From assembly GCF_003019815.1 (NCBI RefSeq), contig NZ_CP027773.1:5809298-5873297 (forward strand): a DNA stretch of 64,000 bases, written 5' to 3'. Positions 41,244-49,969 of the stretch are shown here, piece by piece. This stretch comes from Variovorax sp. PMC12. Its GTDB lineage: Bacteria > Pseudomonadota > Gammaproteobacteria > Burkholderiales > Burkholderiaceae_C. Both the position numbers and the translations under genes were made by a program. The number at the start of each line of letters is the position of its first letter. The stretch's first letter is position 1. Under the pieces are notes generated by a model that had not been told where the DNA came from, did no database searches, and saw only the letters and a list, made by a program, of their open reading frames with translations.

Positions 41244-44200
41244 TCAATTCTCCTGGGGCGTTGCGCCCGCTGGCGGTTGATGCTGCTGCTGGGAGGCTTC
41301 ACGCGCCGCCCGGCGGCGGGCAAGCCGACTGTGCACTCCCGCGAACACGGCGGGTACGAAAAACAACGTCGACACCGTGGCAAAGACCAGGCCACCGATC
41401 ACCGCACGGCCCAGCGGCGCGTTCTGCTCGGCGCCTTCGCCCAGGCCCAGCGCCATCGGGATCATGCCGATGATCATCGCCAGCGCCGTCATCAGCACCG
41501 GCCGGATGCGGGTGGCGCCCGCTTCCAGCGCGGCCGACAGCGGCGGGATGCCGGCCTGCAGCCGCTCGCGCGCGAAAGACACCAGAAGAATGGAGTTGGC
41601 CGTGGCCACGCCCATGGTCATGATCGCGCCCGTGAGCGCCGGCACGCTCAGCGTGGTGCCGGTGATGAACAGCATCCACGCGATGCCCGCCAGCGCGGCC
41701 GGCAGCGCGGTGATGATGATGGCCGCGTCCAGCCACGACTGGAAGGTGACCACGATCAGCAGGTACACCAGCACGATGGCCATCGCCAGCCCCACGCCCA
41801 GGCCGATGAACGACGACTGCATGGTCTGCACCTGGCCGCGGATGTCGACCCGGCTGCCGCGCGAGAGCTTCGGACGCATCTCGTCGACCAGCTTCTGCAC
41901 CTTGGAGGCCACGCTGGCCAGGTCGGTGCCCTGCACGCTCACGTACACGTCGATCACCGGCGCGATGTTGTAGCGCGACATGACGGCCGGCAGCCGGTCG
42001 GCCTGCGCGCTCACGAGATTGCCCAGCAACTGCTGCGAGCCCGGCCCGCCCGCGCCGCCGCTGGCGCCCACCGGGATGTTGAGCAGCGAATCGAGCGAAT
42101 CGACCGTGTATTGCGGCGTCTGCACCGCGATGCTGTAGACCACGCCGTTGGCCGGGTTCAGCCAGAACGCGGGCGCCGTCTGCGAACTGCCCGACAGCGC
42201 GATGAGCACGTTCTGCCCCACGTTGGCGGCGGTCAGGCCGTATTGCTGCAGGCGCGTGCGGTCCATCTGCAGGCTCAGCGCGGGGCCGTCCAGGCGCTGG
42301 TGCACGTGGGCATCGACCGCGCCCGGAATCTGCCGTATCGCCTTGGTCAGCTCGGCCGCGCGCGCCGCGTTGCCGGCGATGTCGTTGCCGCTGAACTGCA
42401 CGTCGATGGCCGCGGGCAGGCCGAAGTTCAGGATCTGCGTGACGATGTCCGCCGGCTGGAAGAAGAACTCGATGCCCGGAAAGCGCTTGGGCAGCTCGGC
42501 CCGCAGCAGCGACACGTACTGCTCGGTCGGCTTGTGGCCTTCTTTCAGCGACAGCAGCAGCTCGCCGTCGAAGGTGCCGATGGTGCCGGCGTTGCTGTAC
42601 GACAGGTTGATGCCGCTGTTGGGAATGCCGAGGTTGTCCAGGATGGTTTCGAGCTGGTCCGGCGGCACCAGCTCGCGGATGGCGGCCTCGACCTTGTCGG
42701 TGAGGCGCGCGGTTTCCTCGATGCGGGTGCCGGTGGGTGCGCGCAGGTGCAGGCGGATCTGGCCGGCATCGACGGTCGGGAAGAAGTCGCGGCCCAGCGC
42801 CGGGTAGAGCAGGCACGACAGCAGGCAGAAGCCGAGGAACAGGCCGATGAAGCCGGCGCGCCTGGAGAGCACCGCCGACAGCACCAGCGTGTAGGCACGG
42901 CGCACGCGTTCGAAGCGCTGGTCGAAGGCGCGGTACAGGCGCTGCAGCGCGCTCTGCCTTGCGCCTTCGCCCGGCTGCGGTTGCTGCGGGCCGTGCGAGC
43001 CGCCCATCAGCAGCATCACCAGCGTCGGCACCAGCGTGCGCGAGAGCAGGTAGGAGGCCAGCATGGCGAACACCACCGCCTCCGCCAGCGGCACGAACAG
43101 GAAGCGCGCCACGCCCGAGAGAAAGAACATCGGCACGAACACGATGCAGATGCACAGCGTGGAGACGAAGGCGGCCGAGCCGATCTCGCCCGCGCCGACC
43201 TCGATGGCCTCCTTCAGCGGCTTGCCCATGTGCAGGTGCCGCTCGATGTTCTCGATGGTCACGATCGCCTGGTCGACCAGGATGCCCACCGACAGCGCCA
43301 GCCCGCCCAGCGTCATGAGGTTGAGCGTTTCGCCCAGCGAGTACAGCACCAGGATGGACGCCAGGATCGACAGCGGAATGGTCAGCCCGATGATCAGCGT
43401 GCTGCGCCAGTTGCCCAGGAACAGCAGCACCATCGCGGCGGTGAGCGCGGCGGCCAGGATGGCTTCGAACACCACGCCCTTCACGGCCGCCTTGACGAAC
43501 ACGGACTGGTCGAACAGCGGCGTGATCTTGATGTCCTCGGGCATCGTCTGCGCGGCGACGGGCAGCATGGCGCGGATGTTCGACACGATGTCCAGCGTGG
43601 AGGCGCCGCCGTTCTTCAGCACCGACAGCAGGACGCCGCGCACGCCGTCCTGGCGCACCACGTTGGTCTGCGGCGAGAAGCCGTCGCGCACGTAGGCCAC
43701 GTCGCGCAGGTAGGTGGTGGCGCCGTTCACCGTGCGGATCGGCAGGTCGTTCAGGCCCGCGATGGCGTCGGGCGAGCCGTTCATCTTCACGTTGTATTCG
43801 GTGGCGCCGAACTTGGCCGTGCCCGAGGGCAGGATCAGGTTCTGCGTGTTCACCGCGTTCACCACGTCGGCCGGCGAGAGGCCGCGCGCCTGCAGCGCCT
43901 GGGTGTCGAGGTCGACCGAGATCAGCCGGTTCTTGCCGCCGTAGGGAAAGGGAATGGCCGCGCCCGGCACCGTGATGAGCTGCGGGCGCAGCTGGTTGAC
44001 GGTGGCGTCGAACAGGGAGTTTTCAGAACGCGTGGGGCTGGAGAGCGCCAGCTGGATCACCGGCACGCTGGAAGCCGAATACTTGATGACCAGCGGCGGC
44101 GTGATGCCCGGTGGCAGCTGCCGCACCTGCGCCTGCATGGAGGCCACTACCTGCGAGATGGCCATCTCGATGTTGGCCGTGGGCTGGAAGAACACCTTGA

Positions 44201-44468
44201 TGATCGACACGCCCGCCAGCGACTGCGACTCGATGTGCTCGATGTCGCTCACGGTTGTGGTCAGCCCGCGCTCGACCTGGCCCGAGATGCGCTGCCCCAT
44301 TTCCTGGGCCGGCAGGCCGGTGTAGTTCCAGATGACGCTGACCACCGGAATGTTGATTTCCGGAAAGATGTCGGTCGCCATGCGCGCCAGCACGAAGGGC
44401 GTGGCCAGCACGATCAGCATCGCCATGACGATGAAGGTGTACGGACGACGCAACGCAAGCTGGACCAT
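41244..44468 (-). CDS. RND efflux permease with altered proton-relay residues
   Basis: 1074 residues, twelve-helix HAE1/MdtB-like permease. Conserved docking and porter domains are clear (ATDIFPEINIPVVSVIW near 31-47, QLPPGITPPLVIKYSASSVP near 118-137). In helix 4 the AcrB Asp-Asp pair (VDDAIVVVEN) reads VDQAIVTIEN: Asp399 kept, the second Asp replaced by Gln400. In helix 10 the AcrB lysine (SAKNAIL) aligns with Ala957 in VATANSIL. Thus the usual three-residue relay is incomplete, which may be a subfamily trait. Second gene after marR; substrate not evident. Confidence 0.92.
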   Translation of the reverse strand: MVQLALRRPYTFIVMAMLIVLATPFVLARMATDIFPEINIPVVSVIWNYTGLPAQEMGQRISGQVERGLTTTVSDIEHIESQSLAGVSIIKVFFQPTANIEMAISQVVASMQAQVRQLPPGITPPLVIKYSASSVPVIQLALSSPTRSENSLFDATVNQLRPQLITVPGAAIPFPYGGKNRLISVDLDTQALQARGLSPADVVNAVNTQNLILPSGTAKFGATEYNVKMNGSPDAIAGLNDLPIRTVNGATTYLRDVAYVRDGFSPQTNVVRQDGVRGVLLSVLKNGGASTLDIVSNIRAMLPVAAQTMPEDIKITPLFDQSVFVKAAVKGVVFEAILAAALTAAMVLLFLGNWRSTLIIGLTIPLSILASILVLYSLGETLNLMTLGGLALSVGILVDQAIVTIENIERHLHMGKPLKEAIEVGAGEIGSAAFVSTLCICIVFVPMFFLSGVARFLFVPLAEAVVFAMLASYLLSRTLVPTLVMLLMGGSHGPQQPQPGEGARQSALQRLYRAFDQRFERVRRAYTLVLSAVLSRRAGFIGLFLGFCLLSCLLYPALGRDFFPTVDAGQIRLHLRAPTGTRIEETARLTDKVEAAIRELVPPDQLETILDNLGIPNSGINLSYSNAGTIGTFDGELLLSLKEGHKPTEQYVSLLRAELPKRFPGIEFFFQPADIVTQILNFGLPAAIDVQFSGNDIAGNAARAAELTKAIRQIPGAVDAHVHQRLDGPALSLQMDRTRLQQYGLTAANVGQNVLIALSGSSQTAPAFWLNPANGVVYSIAVQTPQYTVDSLDSLLNIPVGASGGAGGPGSQQLLGNLVSAQADRLPAVMSRYNIAPVIDVYVSVQGTDLASVASKVQKLVDEMRPKLSRGSRVDIRGQVQTMQSSFIGLGVGLAMAIVLVYLLIVVTFQSWLDAAIIITALPAALAGIAWMLFITGTTLSVPALTGAIMTMGVATANSILLVSFARERLQAGIPPLSAALEAGATRIRPVLMTALAMIIGMIPMALGLGEGAEQNAPLGRAVIGGLVFATVSTLFFVPAVFAGVHSRLARRRAAREASQQQHQPPAGATPQEN

Positions 44469-44570
44469 GGCGGGGGCTCTCTGCTTCCGACGGAAAAAGG
44501 TTTCGCATCATAAGGAAGTAGATTTAAGTTTGCTGGCCAGGTCAGGGCGGCTGTCGCGCTTTACCAAATG

Positions 44571-44586
44571 GGTGTCGAATGACACC
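44571..44586. promoter_or_regulatory. Inverted repeat GGTGTC-GAAT-GACACC between marR and the permease gene
   Basis: Perfect six-base arms with a four-base loop, 24 bases after the marR stop and 102 bases before the permease ATG, both genes reading leftward. No U-run follows on the coding strand, so an operator of the efflux promoter is likelier than an intrinsic terminator. Unlike the marR dyad in sequence. Confidence 0.4.
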
Positions 44587-44610
44587 AGATGCCATTCGCA
44601 CAGGGCACTC

Positions 44611-45111
44611 TCAGGCCTTGCCCGCCCGCATTGCCTCGAGAGCCACGGACACGCGGTTCATTGCGTCGGCGACGATTTCCAGTTCTTGCGCAGTGGCTGG
44701 CGCAACCATCGCACTCACGAGTTCGGCCTGGATCGCCAGGCACTTCCGGGCGATTGCCATGCCGTCATCGGTCAAGGTCAGGCGCCTGATTCGCGCGTCG
44801 GCACCGTCGCTGTCGCGCCGCACCCATCCCCTGGTCTCCATCTGCGTGAGCAGCATGCTGACGCCACTCTTGGCGACGAAGCAACGAGCGGCCAACGCCT
44901 GCTGCGTGATGCCCGGCGTGGTCGCGATGGTGGCCAGCACCTCGTGTTCGCCCACGCGCAAACCGATCGCGGCGAGTCGTGACGTCATGACCGCGTCGCA
45001 CAGGTTGTAGGCCCGTACCACCGCCAGCCAGGCTTGGGTTCCATGAGGCGACGAGGGCGCGCGGTCGAGTTCGGTCGGCTTTTTTGGCTTTGGGGTTTTG
45101 GTGGTGGCCAT
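44611..45111 (-). CDS. MarR-family regulator of the RND operon and divergent thioesterase
   Basis: 166 residues. Winged-helix core: LRVGEHEVLATIATTPGITQQALAARCF then VAKSGVSMLLTQMETRGWVRRDSDGADARIRRLTLTDDG, a classic MarR recognition helix and wing. A Lys/Pro/Thr-rich tail of about 15 residues precedes it. Position fits local control: divergent from a thioesterase gene across a 37-bp dyad and upstream of the RND genes. The effector is unknown. Confidence 0.92.
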   Translation of the reverse strand: MATTKTPKPKKPTELDRAPSSPHGTQAWLAVVRAYNLCDAVMTSRLAAIGLRVGEHEVLATIATTPGITQQALAARCFVAKSGVSMLLTQMETRGWVRRDSDGADARIRRLTLTDDGMAIARKCLAIQAELVSAMVAPATAQELEIVADAMNRVSVALEAMRAGKA

Positions 45112-45117
45112 GGGGAT

Positions 45118-45154
45118 GGTTCAGTATTGAACATATACTGTTCATTGCTGAACC
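45118..45154. promoter_or_regulatory. 37-bp nested dyad, probable MarR operator
   Basis: Two concentric perfect repeats share the centre 45136: outer GGTTCAG (45118-45124) with CTGAACC (45148-45154), inner TGAACA (45128-45133) with TGTTCA (45139-45144). It lies between marR (start 45111) and the thioesterase gene (45170), so one dimer or a pair of dimers could control both. The AT-rich centre TATAC may also carry promoter elements. Confidence 0.7.
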
Positions 45155-45169
45155 AATTATGGCCTGCCC

Positions 45170-45697
45170 ATGAATCTCTACTTGCGCCTGCTGATGACTC
45201 TGCTGCGTGCCTGGCGTGCACCGCGCCTGGTGCCAGGCGACACGCTGGAGCGGCGGCTTCGGGTGCTGCCCAACGACCTGGACATCAACGGCCACATGAA
45301 CAACGGCCGCTATCTGACCATCATCGACCTGATGCTGGTCGAGTACTTCGTGCGCACCGGCTTTGCCGCGACCATGTTGCGTCAGGGCTGGCGGCCGATG
45401 TCGGGTGGCTCGCTCATCAGCTATCGGCGTGGGCTGAACCCGTTCGAGGTGTACACGCTGCGTTTCCGGCTCGACGCCACCGACCAGCACTGGAACTACA
45501 TGCGCTTCGAGTTCGTCAAGGGCGACAAGGTATGCGCCGCCGGCTACATGAAGGGCGCGGCCGTAGGGCGCAACGGGCTGGTGCCCAACCTGGAGTCGTA
45601 CGCCGCCATGGGCCTGGTGCCGCCGGCGCATGCACTGCCGTCGCCCGTGCGCGACTGGATCGCGGCAGAGCAGGGCGTGATGAGCGCGGCCTGGTGA
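45170..45697 (+). CDS. Hotdog-fold acyl-CoA thioesterase-like protein
   Basis: 175 residues with a hotdog fold: the motif DLDINGHMNNGRYLTIIDL (Asp38-His42-Asn44 region) is the active-site signature of the 4-hydroxybenzoyl-CoA thioesterase/FcbC-like group. A hydrophobic basic N-terminus (MNLYLRLLMTLLRAWRAPR) may bind membranes. Divergent from marR with a 37-bp dyad between, so probably induced with the efflux pump. Specificity unknown. Confidence 0.86.
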   Translation: MNLYLRLLMTLLRAWRAPRLVPGDTLERRLRVLPNDLDINGHMNNGRYLTIIDLMLVEYFVRTGFAATMLRQGWRPMSGGSLISYRRGLNPFEVYTLRFRLDATDQHWNYMRFEFVKGDKVCAAGYMKGAAVGRNGLVPNLESYAAMGLVPPAHALPSPVRDWIAAEQGVMSAAW

Positions 45698-45703
45698 TGC
45701 AAC

Positions 45704-46258
45704 TCAGGCCTCGGGTGCACCGAGCGCCAGCCGCAACTGCGTGACATTGGGGTTGCCCGGATCGCGCCGCACCTTGAAGCCCAGCTTGCGCGCCAGCGCC
45801 AGCATCGCGACGTTGTCGAACAGCGTGATGTCCGCGAGCTGCTTCACGCCGGCCTCGGCGGCCGCATCGATCAGCTTGCGCATGAGCTTGTGGGCCACGC
45901 CCCGGTGCTGCCAGGCGTCGGCGATGACCACCGCGAATTCCGCGACGTGCGCCGTCTCGGGTGTGTCGCCGCGCACGTAGCGCGCCACGCCCACCTGCTG
46001 CTCGGCGCCGTCGGCCACGGTGGTCGCGATGAGCGCCAGTTCGCGGTCGTAGTCGATGTGGGTCATGCGCCAGAGTTCGTCCGGCTGTGGCTTGCGCGGC
46101 GACAGCAGGCGGCGGTAGCCGGTTTCGTTCGACAGGCCCGCCACGAATGCCGCGTGCATGGCCAGGTCGTCGGCGCGGATCGGGCGGATGCGCACCGCCG
46201 TGCCGTCGCGCAGTTGCCAGTCCTCGACCAGGTGGCGGGGGTAGTCGAGGGCCGGCAT
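45704..46258 (-). CDS. GNAT acetyltransferase (Pat-like domain)
   Basis: 184 residues. Begins LVEDWQLRDGTAVRIRPIRADDL, a segment also seen at the head of the GNAT domain in protein acetyltransferases (Pat/AcuA type); VARYVRGDTPETAHVAEFAVVIADAWQHRGVAHKLM carries the acetyl-CoA loop (Q-H-R-G-V-A). The C-terminal DITLFDNVAMLALARKLGFKVR is typical. Stand-alone domain without the acyl-CoA synthetase half. It follows gnd by 17 bases; protein lysine acetylation is a possible job. Confidence 0.87.
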   Translation of the reverse strand: MPALDYPRHLVEDWQLRDGTAVRIRPIRADDLAMHAAFVAGLSNETGYRRLLSPRKPQPDELWRMTHIDYDRELALIATTVADGAEQQVGVARYVRGDTPETAHVAEFAVVIADAWQHRGVAHKLMRKLIDAAAEAGVKQLADITLFDNVAMLALARKLGFKVRRDPGNPNVTQLRLALGAPEA

Positions 46259-46275
46259 GGCATCGCTCGGGCGAC

Positions 46276-47697
46276 TCAGCCGATGACTTCGGGCCAGTCG
46301 GTGTGGAAGAACTGGCCTTCGGGCTTGTCGACGCGCTCGTAGGTATGGGCGCCGAAGAAGTCGCGCTGCGCCTGCAGCAGGTTGGCCGGCAGGCGCTCTG
46401 TGCGGTAGCTGTCGTAGTAGGCCAGCGACGCGCTGAATGCCGGCACGGGAATGCCGTTGCTCACCGCCAGCGCCACCACTTCGCGCCAGCTCTGCTGCGT
46501 GCGGTTGAGCAGGTCCTTGAAGAACGGGTCGAGCATCAGGTTGCCCAGCGCCGGGTCGGTGCGGAAGGCGTCGGTGATGCGGTTCAGGAAGCGTGCCCGG
46601 ATGATGCAGCCGCCGCGCCAGATCGATGCGATGCCGCCCAGGTCGAGCTTCCATTCCTTCTTGTCGCCCATCGTCTTGATGAGGTCGAAGCCCTGCGTGT
46701 AGCTGATGACCTTGGAGGCGTAGAGCGCGTCGTGCACCTTGGCCACCAGCGCCTTCTTCTCGAGCGACAGCTCGATCTTCGGCCCCTGCAGCTGCTTGCT
46801 GGCCGCCACGCGCGCCTTCTTCTGCGACGACAGCACGCGCGCCTCGACGGCGGCGTTGATGGTGCTGATGACCACCGCGTTCTCGGCCGCGTTGATCAGC
46901 GTCCACTGCCCCGTGCCCTTCTGGCCGGCCTTGTCGAGGATCACGTCGACGATCGGCTTGCCGGTTTCCGGGTCTTTCTGCTCGAGCGCCTTGGCGGTGA
47001 TCTGGATCAGGTAGCTCTGCAGCTCGCCGTCGTTCCATTCGTTGAAGATGGCGGCCATCTCGTCGGTGCTGAAGCCGGCCGCCTTGAACAGGCTGTAGGC
47101 CTCGCAGATGAGCTGCATGTCGCCGTACTCGATGCCGTTGTGCACCATCTTCACGTAGTGGCCCGCGCCGCCGGGGCCGATGTGAATGACGCAGGGGTCG
47201 CCGTCGACCTTGGCCGCGATGCTCTCGAAGATCGGCTTCATCACTTCCCAGGTGGAAAGCGGGCCGCCCGGCATGATCGACGGGCCCTTGCGCGCGCCTT
47301 CCTCGCCGCCCGAAACACCGGCGCCGATGAAGCGCAGGCCCTTGCTGCTCAGGTAGGCGTCGCGGCGCTCGGTGTCGGTGTAGAGGCTGTTGCCGCCGTC
47401 GATGACGATGTCGTCCTTGTCGAGCAGCGGGATGAGCTGCTCGATCACCTGGTCGACCGGCGCGCCGGCCTTGACCATGATCTGGATCTTGCGGGGCTTG
47501 GCCAGGCTCTGGACGAACTCCTCCAGCGTCTTGGTGCCCACCAGCTTCTTGCCGGGGTTGGCGGCAATGAAGGCTTCGGTGGTGGCTTCGGTGCGGTTGT
47601 ACACGCTGACCTGGAAGCCGCGGCTTTCCACGTTCAGCACGAGGTTCTGGCCCATCACGGCCAGGCCGATCAGTCCGAAATCGCTTTTGGTGCTCAT
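46276..47697 (-). CDS. gnd: 6-phosphogluconate dehydrogenase (decarboxylating)
   Basis: 473 residues, the long homodimeric class. It oxidises 6-phosphogluconate to ribulose 5-phosphate, CO2 and NADPH. Motifs: GLIGLAVMGQNLVLNVESRGF (nucleotide-binding N-terminus), VIDGGNSLYTDT, GVSGGEEGARKGPSIMPGG, VKMVHNGIEYGDMQLICEAY with catalytic Lys/Asn residues, and RGGCIIRARFLNRI. Start ATG at 47697 is followed by STKSDFGLIG. Upstream is a 149-base gap to the divergent AraC gene. The GNAT gene lies just downstream and could share the transcript. Confidence 0.97.
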   Translation of the reverse strand: MSTKSDFGLIGLAVMGQNLVLNVESRGFQVSVYNRTEATTEAFIAANPGKKLVGTKTLEEFVQSLAKPRKIQIMVKAGAPVDQVIEQLIPLLDKDDIVIDGGNSLYTDTERRDAYLSSKGLRFIGAGVSGGEEGARKGPSIMPGGPLSTWEVMKPIFESIAAKVDGDPCVIHIGPGGAGHYVKMVHNGIEYGDMQLICEAYSLFKAAGFSTDEMAAIFNEWNDGELQSYLIQITAKALEQKDPETGKPIVDVILDKAGQKGTGQWTLINAAENAVVISTINAAVEARVLSSQKKARVAASKQLQGPKIELSLEKKALVAKVHDALYASKVISYTQGFDLIKTMGDKKEWKLDLGGIASIWRGGCIIRARFLNRITDAFRTDPALGNLMLDPFFKDLLNRTQQSWREVVALAVSNGIPVPAFSASLAYYDSYRTERLPANLLQAQRDFFGAHTYERVDKPEGQFFHTDWPEVIG

Positions 47698-47846
47698 GGC
47701 CCTTCTTTCATTCATGTGCGCGGGCGGAGCGCTCCGCGCACGGGGTTTGGTTCCAGAACCATTTTGCCGGGGTCGGGAAAGGGCCGCAGTCGGAGGCGGT
47801 CTATACCCGCTTGGCAACCCGGCGGGGCTTGGGTATGTTCGCGCGC

Positions 47847-48812
47847 ATGAGCAATGCCATCCACCGCTGGTCGACCGACGCCGTGCCGCCCGCGCAGCGG
47901 CTGGACTACTGGGTGGGCGCGGTGTGCGAGGGCTTCCTGGAGATGGACGTGACCAGCGCCGAGGCCGGGCGCTTCGGGGCCACGCTGGAGTCGGCGCCGC
48001 TCGGGTCCATCGTCGTGAACCGGGTGCGCGGCAGCGCGCAGGACGTCTACCGCACCCGCCGCGCCATCGCCCAGAGCCGCCACAACTACTTCTACCTGCT
48101 CTGCAAGACCGACTCGGCCTGGGTGGCGGTGCAGGACGGCCGCTCCGCGCGGCTGCTGCCCGGCGACGCGGTGCTGGTCGATTCGCGCCGGTGCTACGAA
48201 TTTCACCTGCTGCAATCGGCCGACACCCTCTCGCTCGAACTGCCCACCGCCTGGGTCGACGAATGGATACCCGATGCCGGCGACCAGGTGGCGCGGCGCA
48301 TCGACGGGCAGGCCGGGTGGGGCGGCGTGCTGTGCGGCTTTCTTCGGCAGCTGTCGCCGGAAGTTGCAGTGCAGCCGCCGCTGCCCGCCGGTTTGCTGAG
48401 CGACCAGCTCGGCAGCCTGCTGGCGCTGGCGACCGGGCAGGGGCAGTCGAGCGCGCCCGACAGGGGCCGGGAGGCGCTGCGCCGCCGCGTGCTCGACGCC
48501 ACGCGCGAGCGGCATGCCGAACCCGGCCTCACGGCCGCGAGCGTTGCGCGCGGGCTGGGCATTTCGGAGCGCAGCCTGCACCGCTGCCTGGCCTGCGGCG
48601 TCGGCGAGGGTGAAGGTGCCATCACCTTCGCCGGCGCGCTTGCGGGCTTCCGCATGGCGGCGGCGCGCCGCATGCTGGGCGACGCGCGCTTCGACCGGCT
48701 GGGCATCGCGGAAATCGGCTTTCGCGTGGGGCTGACGGACGCGTCGCACTTCGTGCGGCAGTGCCGTGCGCACCTTGGCGCCACGCCGGGTGAACTGCGG
48801 CGCCGGCGCTGA
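47847..48812 (+). CDS. AraC-family regulator
   Basis: 321 residues: an N-terminal AraC-binding (cupin-like) domain (SRHNYFYLLCKTDSAWVAVQDGRSARLLPGDAVLVDS in two halves) and a C-terminal double helix-turn-helix, partly degenerate (LTAASVARGLGISERSLHRCLACG; RLGIAEIGFRVGLTDASHFVRQCRAHLGATPGELRRR). An ATG at 47835 (MFARM) is also possible; neither start has a strong ribosome-binding site. It is divergent from gnd and convergent with arsH (19 bases between stops). Target unknown. Confidence 0.88.
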   Translation: MSNAIHRWSTDAVPPAQRLDYWVGAVCEGFLEMDVTSAEAGRFGATLESAPLGSIVVNRVRGSAQDVYRTRRAIAQSRHNYFYLLCKTDSAWVAVQDGRSARLLPGDAVLVDSRRCYEFHLLQSADTLSLELPTAWVDEWIPDAGDQVARRIDGQAGWGGVLCGFLRQLSPEVAVQPPLPAGLLSDQLGSLLALATGQGQSSAPDRGREALRRRVLDATRERHAEPGLTAASVARGLGISERSLHRCLACGVGEGEGAITFAGALAGFRMAAARRMLGDARFDRLGIAEIGFRVGLTDASHFVRQCRAHLGATPGELRRRR

Positions 48813-48831
48813 GCCGGCAGCCGCCGCGCGC

Positions 48832-49551
48832 TCAGATGGCGCGCAGGTTCACCCGCCTTGAAAGCGCCTGCGCGCTTTCGCGCCGCTCGCTGTAGCGATC
48901 GACGAGGTAGCCGGCACAGTCGCGCGTGAGCAGCGTGAACTTGACCAGCTCCTCCATCACGTCGACCACGCGCTCGTAGTACGGCGAAGGCTTCATGCGG
49001 CCGGCCTCGTCGAACTCCATGAAGGCCTTGGCCACCGACGACTGGTTGGGGATCGTGAGCATGCGCATCCAGCGCCCGAGCACGCGCAGCTGGTTCACCG
49101 CGTTGAACGACTGCGAGCCGCCCGACACCTGCATCACCGCCAGCGTCTTGCCCTGCGTGGGCCGTACCGAACCGACCGACAGCGGGATCCAGTCGATCTG
49201 CGATTTCATGATGCCGGTCATGGCGCCGTGCCGCTCTGGCGATGTCCACACCATGCCTTCGGCCCACTGCGCGAGGCTGCGCAGTTCGCTGACCTTCGGG
49301 TGGTCTTCGGGCGCGCCGTCCGGCGGGGGCAGGCCGTGCGGGTCGTAGATGCGGGGCTCGGCGCCCATGGCGTCCAGCAGGCGCGCGGCTTCCTCGGTCA
49401 GCAGCCGGCTGTAGGAGCGTTCGCGAAGCGAGCCGTAGAGCAGCAGGATGCGCGGCGCATGCGTGGCGCGCTGCGCGGGCAGCAGGGAGTGCAGCCCGGG
49501 CAGGCGGAAGGCCTCGGGGTCGAGGTTGGGAAGGTCAGGAGTGAATGACAC
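48832..49551 (-). CDS. arsH: ArsH organoarsenical oxidase (NADPH-FMN flavoprotein)
   Basis: 239 residues. ArsH oxidises trivalent methyl- and aryl-arsenicals. Flavodoxin-like motifs: ILLLYGSLRERSYSRLLTEE (FMN phosphate loop), YDPHGLPPPDG, WTSPERHGAMTGIMKSQIDWIP. Start is GTG at 49551, with AAAGG five bases upstream, inside the arsC 3' end (17-base overlap); an ATG five codons earlier is less likely. Last gene of the arsRBCH operon. Confidence 0.94.
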   Translation of the reverse strand: MSFTPDLPNLDPEAFRLPGLHSLLPAQRATHAPRILLLYGSLRERSYSRLLTEEAARLLDAMGAEPRIYDPHGLPPPDGAPEDHPKVSELRSLAQWAEGMVWTSPERHGAMTGIMKSQIDWIPLSVGSVRPTQGKTLAVMQVSGGSQSFNAVNQLRVLGRWMRMLTIPNQSSVAKAFMEFDEAGRMKPSPYYERVVDVMEELVKFTLLTRDCAGYLVDRYSERRESAQALSRRVNLRAI

Positions 49552-49969
49552 GCTGGCCTTTCGCATCGATGACGGGCTCGCCATCCTCCTTGGAAAACGC
49601 ACCCTGCTGCGGGCGCGGGAGGATGTCGAGCACCAACTCCGAAGGCCGGCAGAGGCGAGTGCCCAGCGGCGTCACCACCACCGGCCGGTTGATGAGGATC
49701 GGATGCGCCAGCATGAAGCCGATGAGCTGCTCGTCGGTCCACTTCGGATCGTCGAGGCCGAGTTCGTCGTACGGCGTGCCCTTGCGGCGCAGCAGGTCGC
49801 GCACCGGCATGCCCATCTGCGCGATCAGCCGCTGCAGCGTGGCGCGGTCCGGCGGGTTCTTCAGATACTCGATGACGACGGGCTCCTCACCCGTGTTGCG
49901 GATCAGCGCGAGCACATTGCGGGACGTGCCGCAGCCGGGGTTGTGATAGATCTTGATGTGGTTGTTCAT
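49535..49969 (-). CDS. arsC: Glutaredoxin-dependent arsenate reductase
   Basis: 144 residues of the E. coli plasmid-type ArsC. It reduces arsenate to arsenite with glutathione and glutaredoxin. The active cysteine is Cys13 in NPGCGTSRN; the three conserved arginines appear in PVRDLLRRKG, NRPVVVTP and GTRLCRPSE. Starts by overlapping the arsB stop (ATGA), so made with the pump. Confidence 0.96.
   Translation of the reverse strand: MNNHIKIYHNPGCGTSRNVLALIRNTGEEPVVIEYLKNPPDRATLQRLIAQMGMPVRDLLRRKGTPYDELGLDDPKWTDEQLIGFMLAHPILINRPVVVTPLGTRLCRPSELVLDILPRPQQGAFSKEDGEPVIDAKGQRVIHS

Noticed and set aside
40968..44513. 1181-codon open frame on the plus strand
   Set aside because: It lies antisense to the well-supported adaptor and RND permease genes, and its translation is a His/Arg/Gln/Ala-rich mix with no domain. 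Long antisense frames are expected at this GC content.
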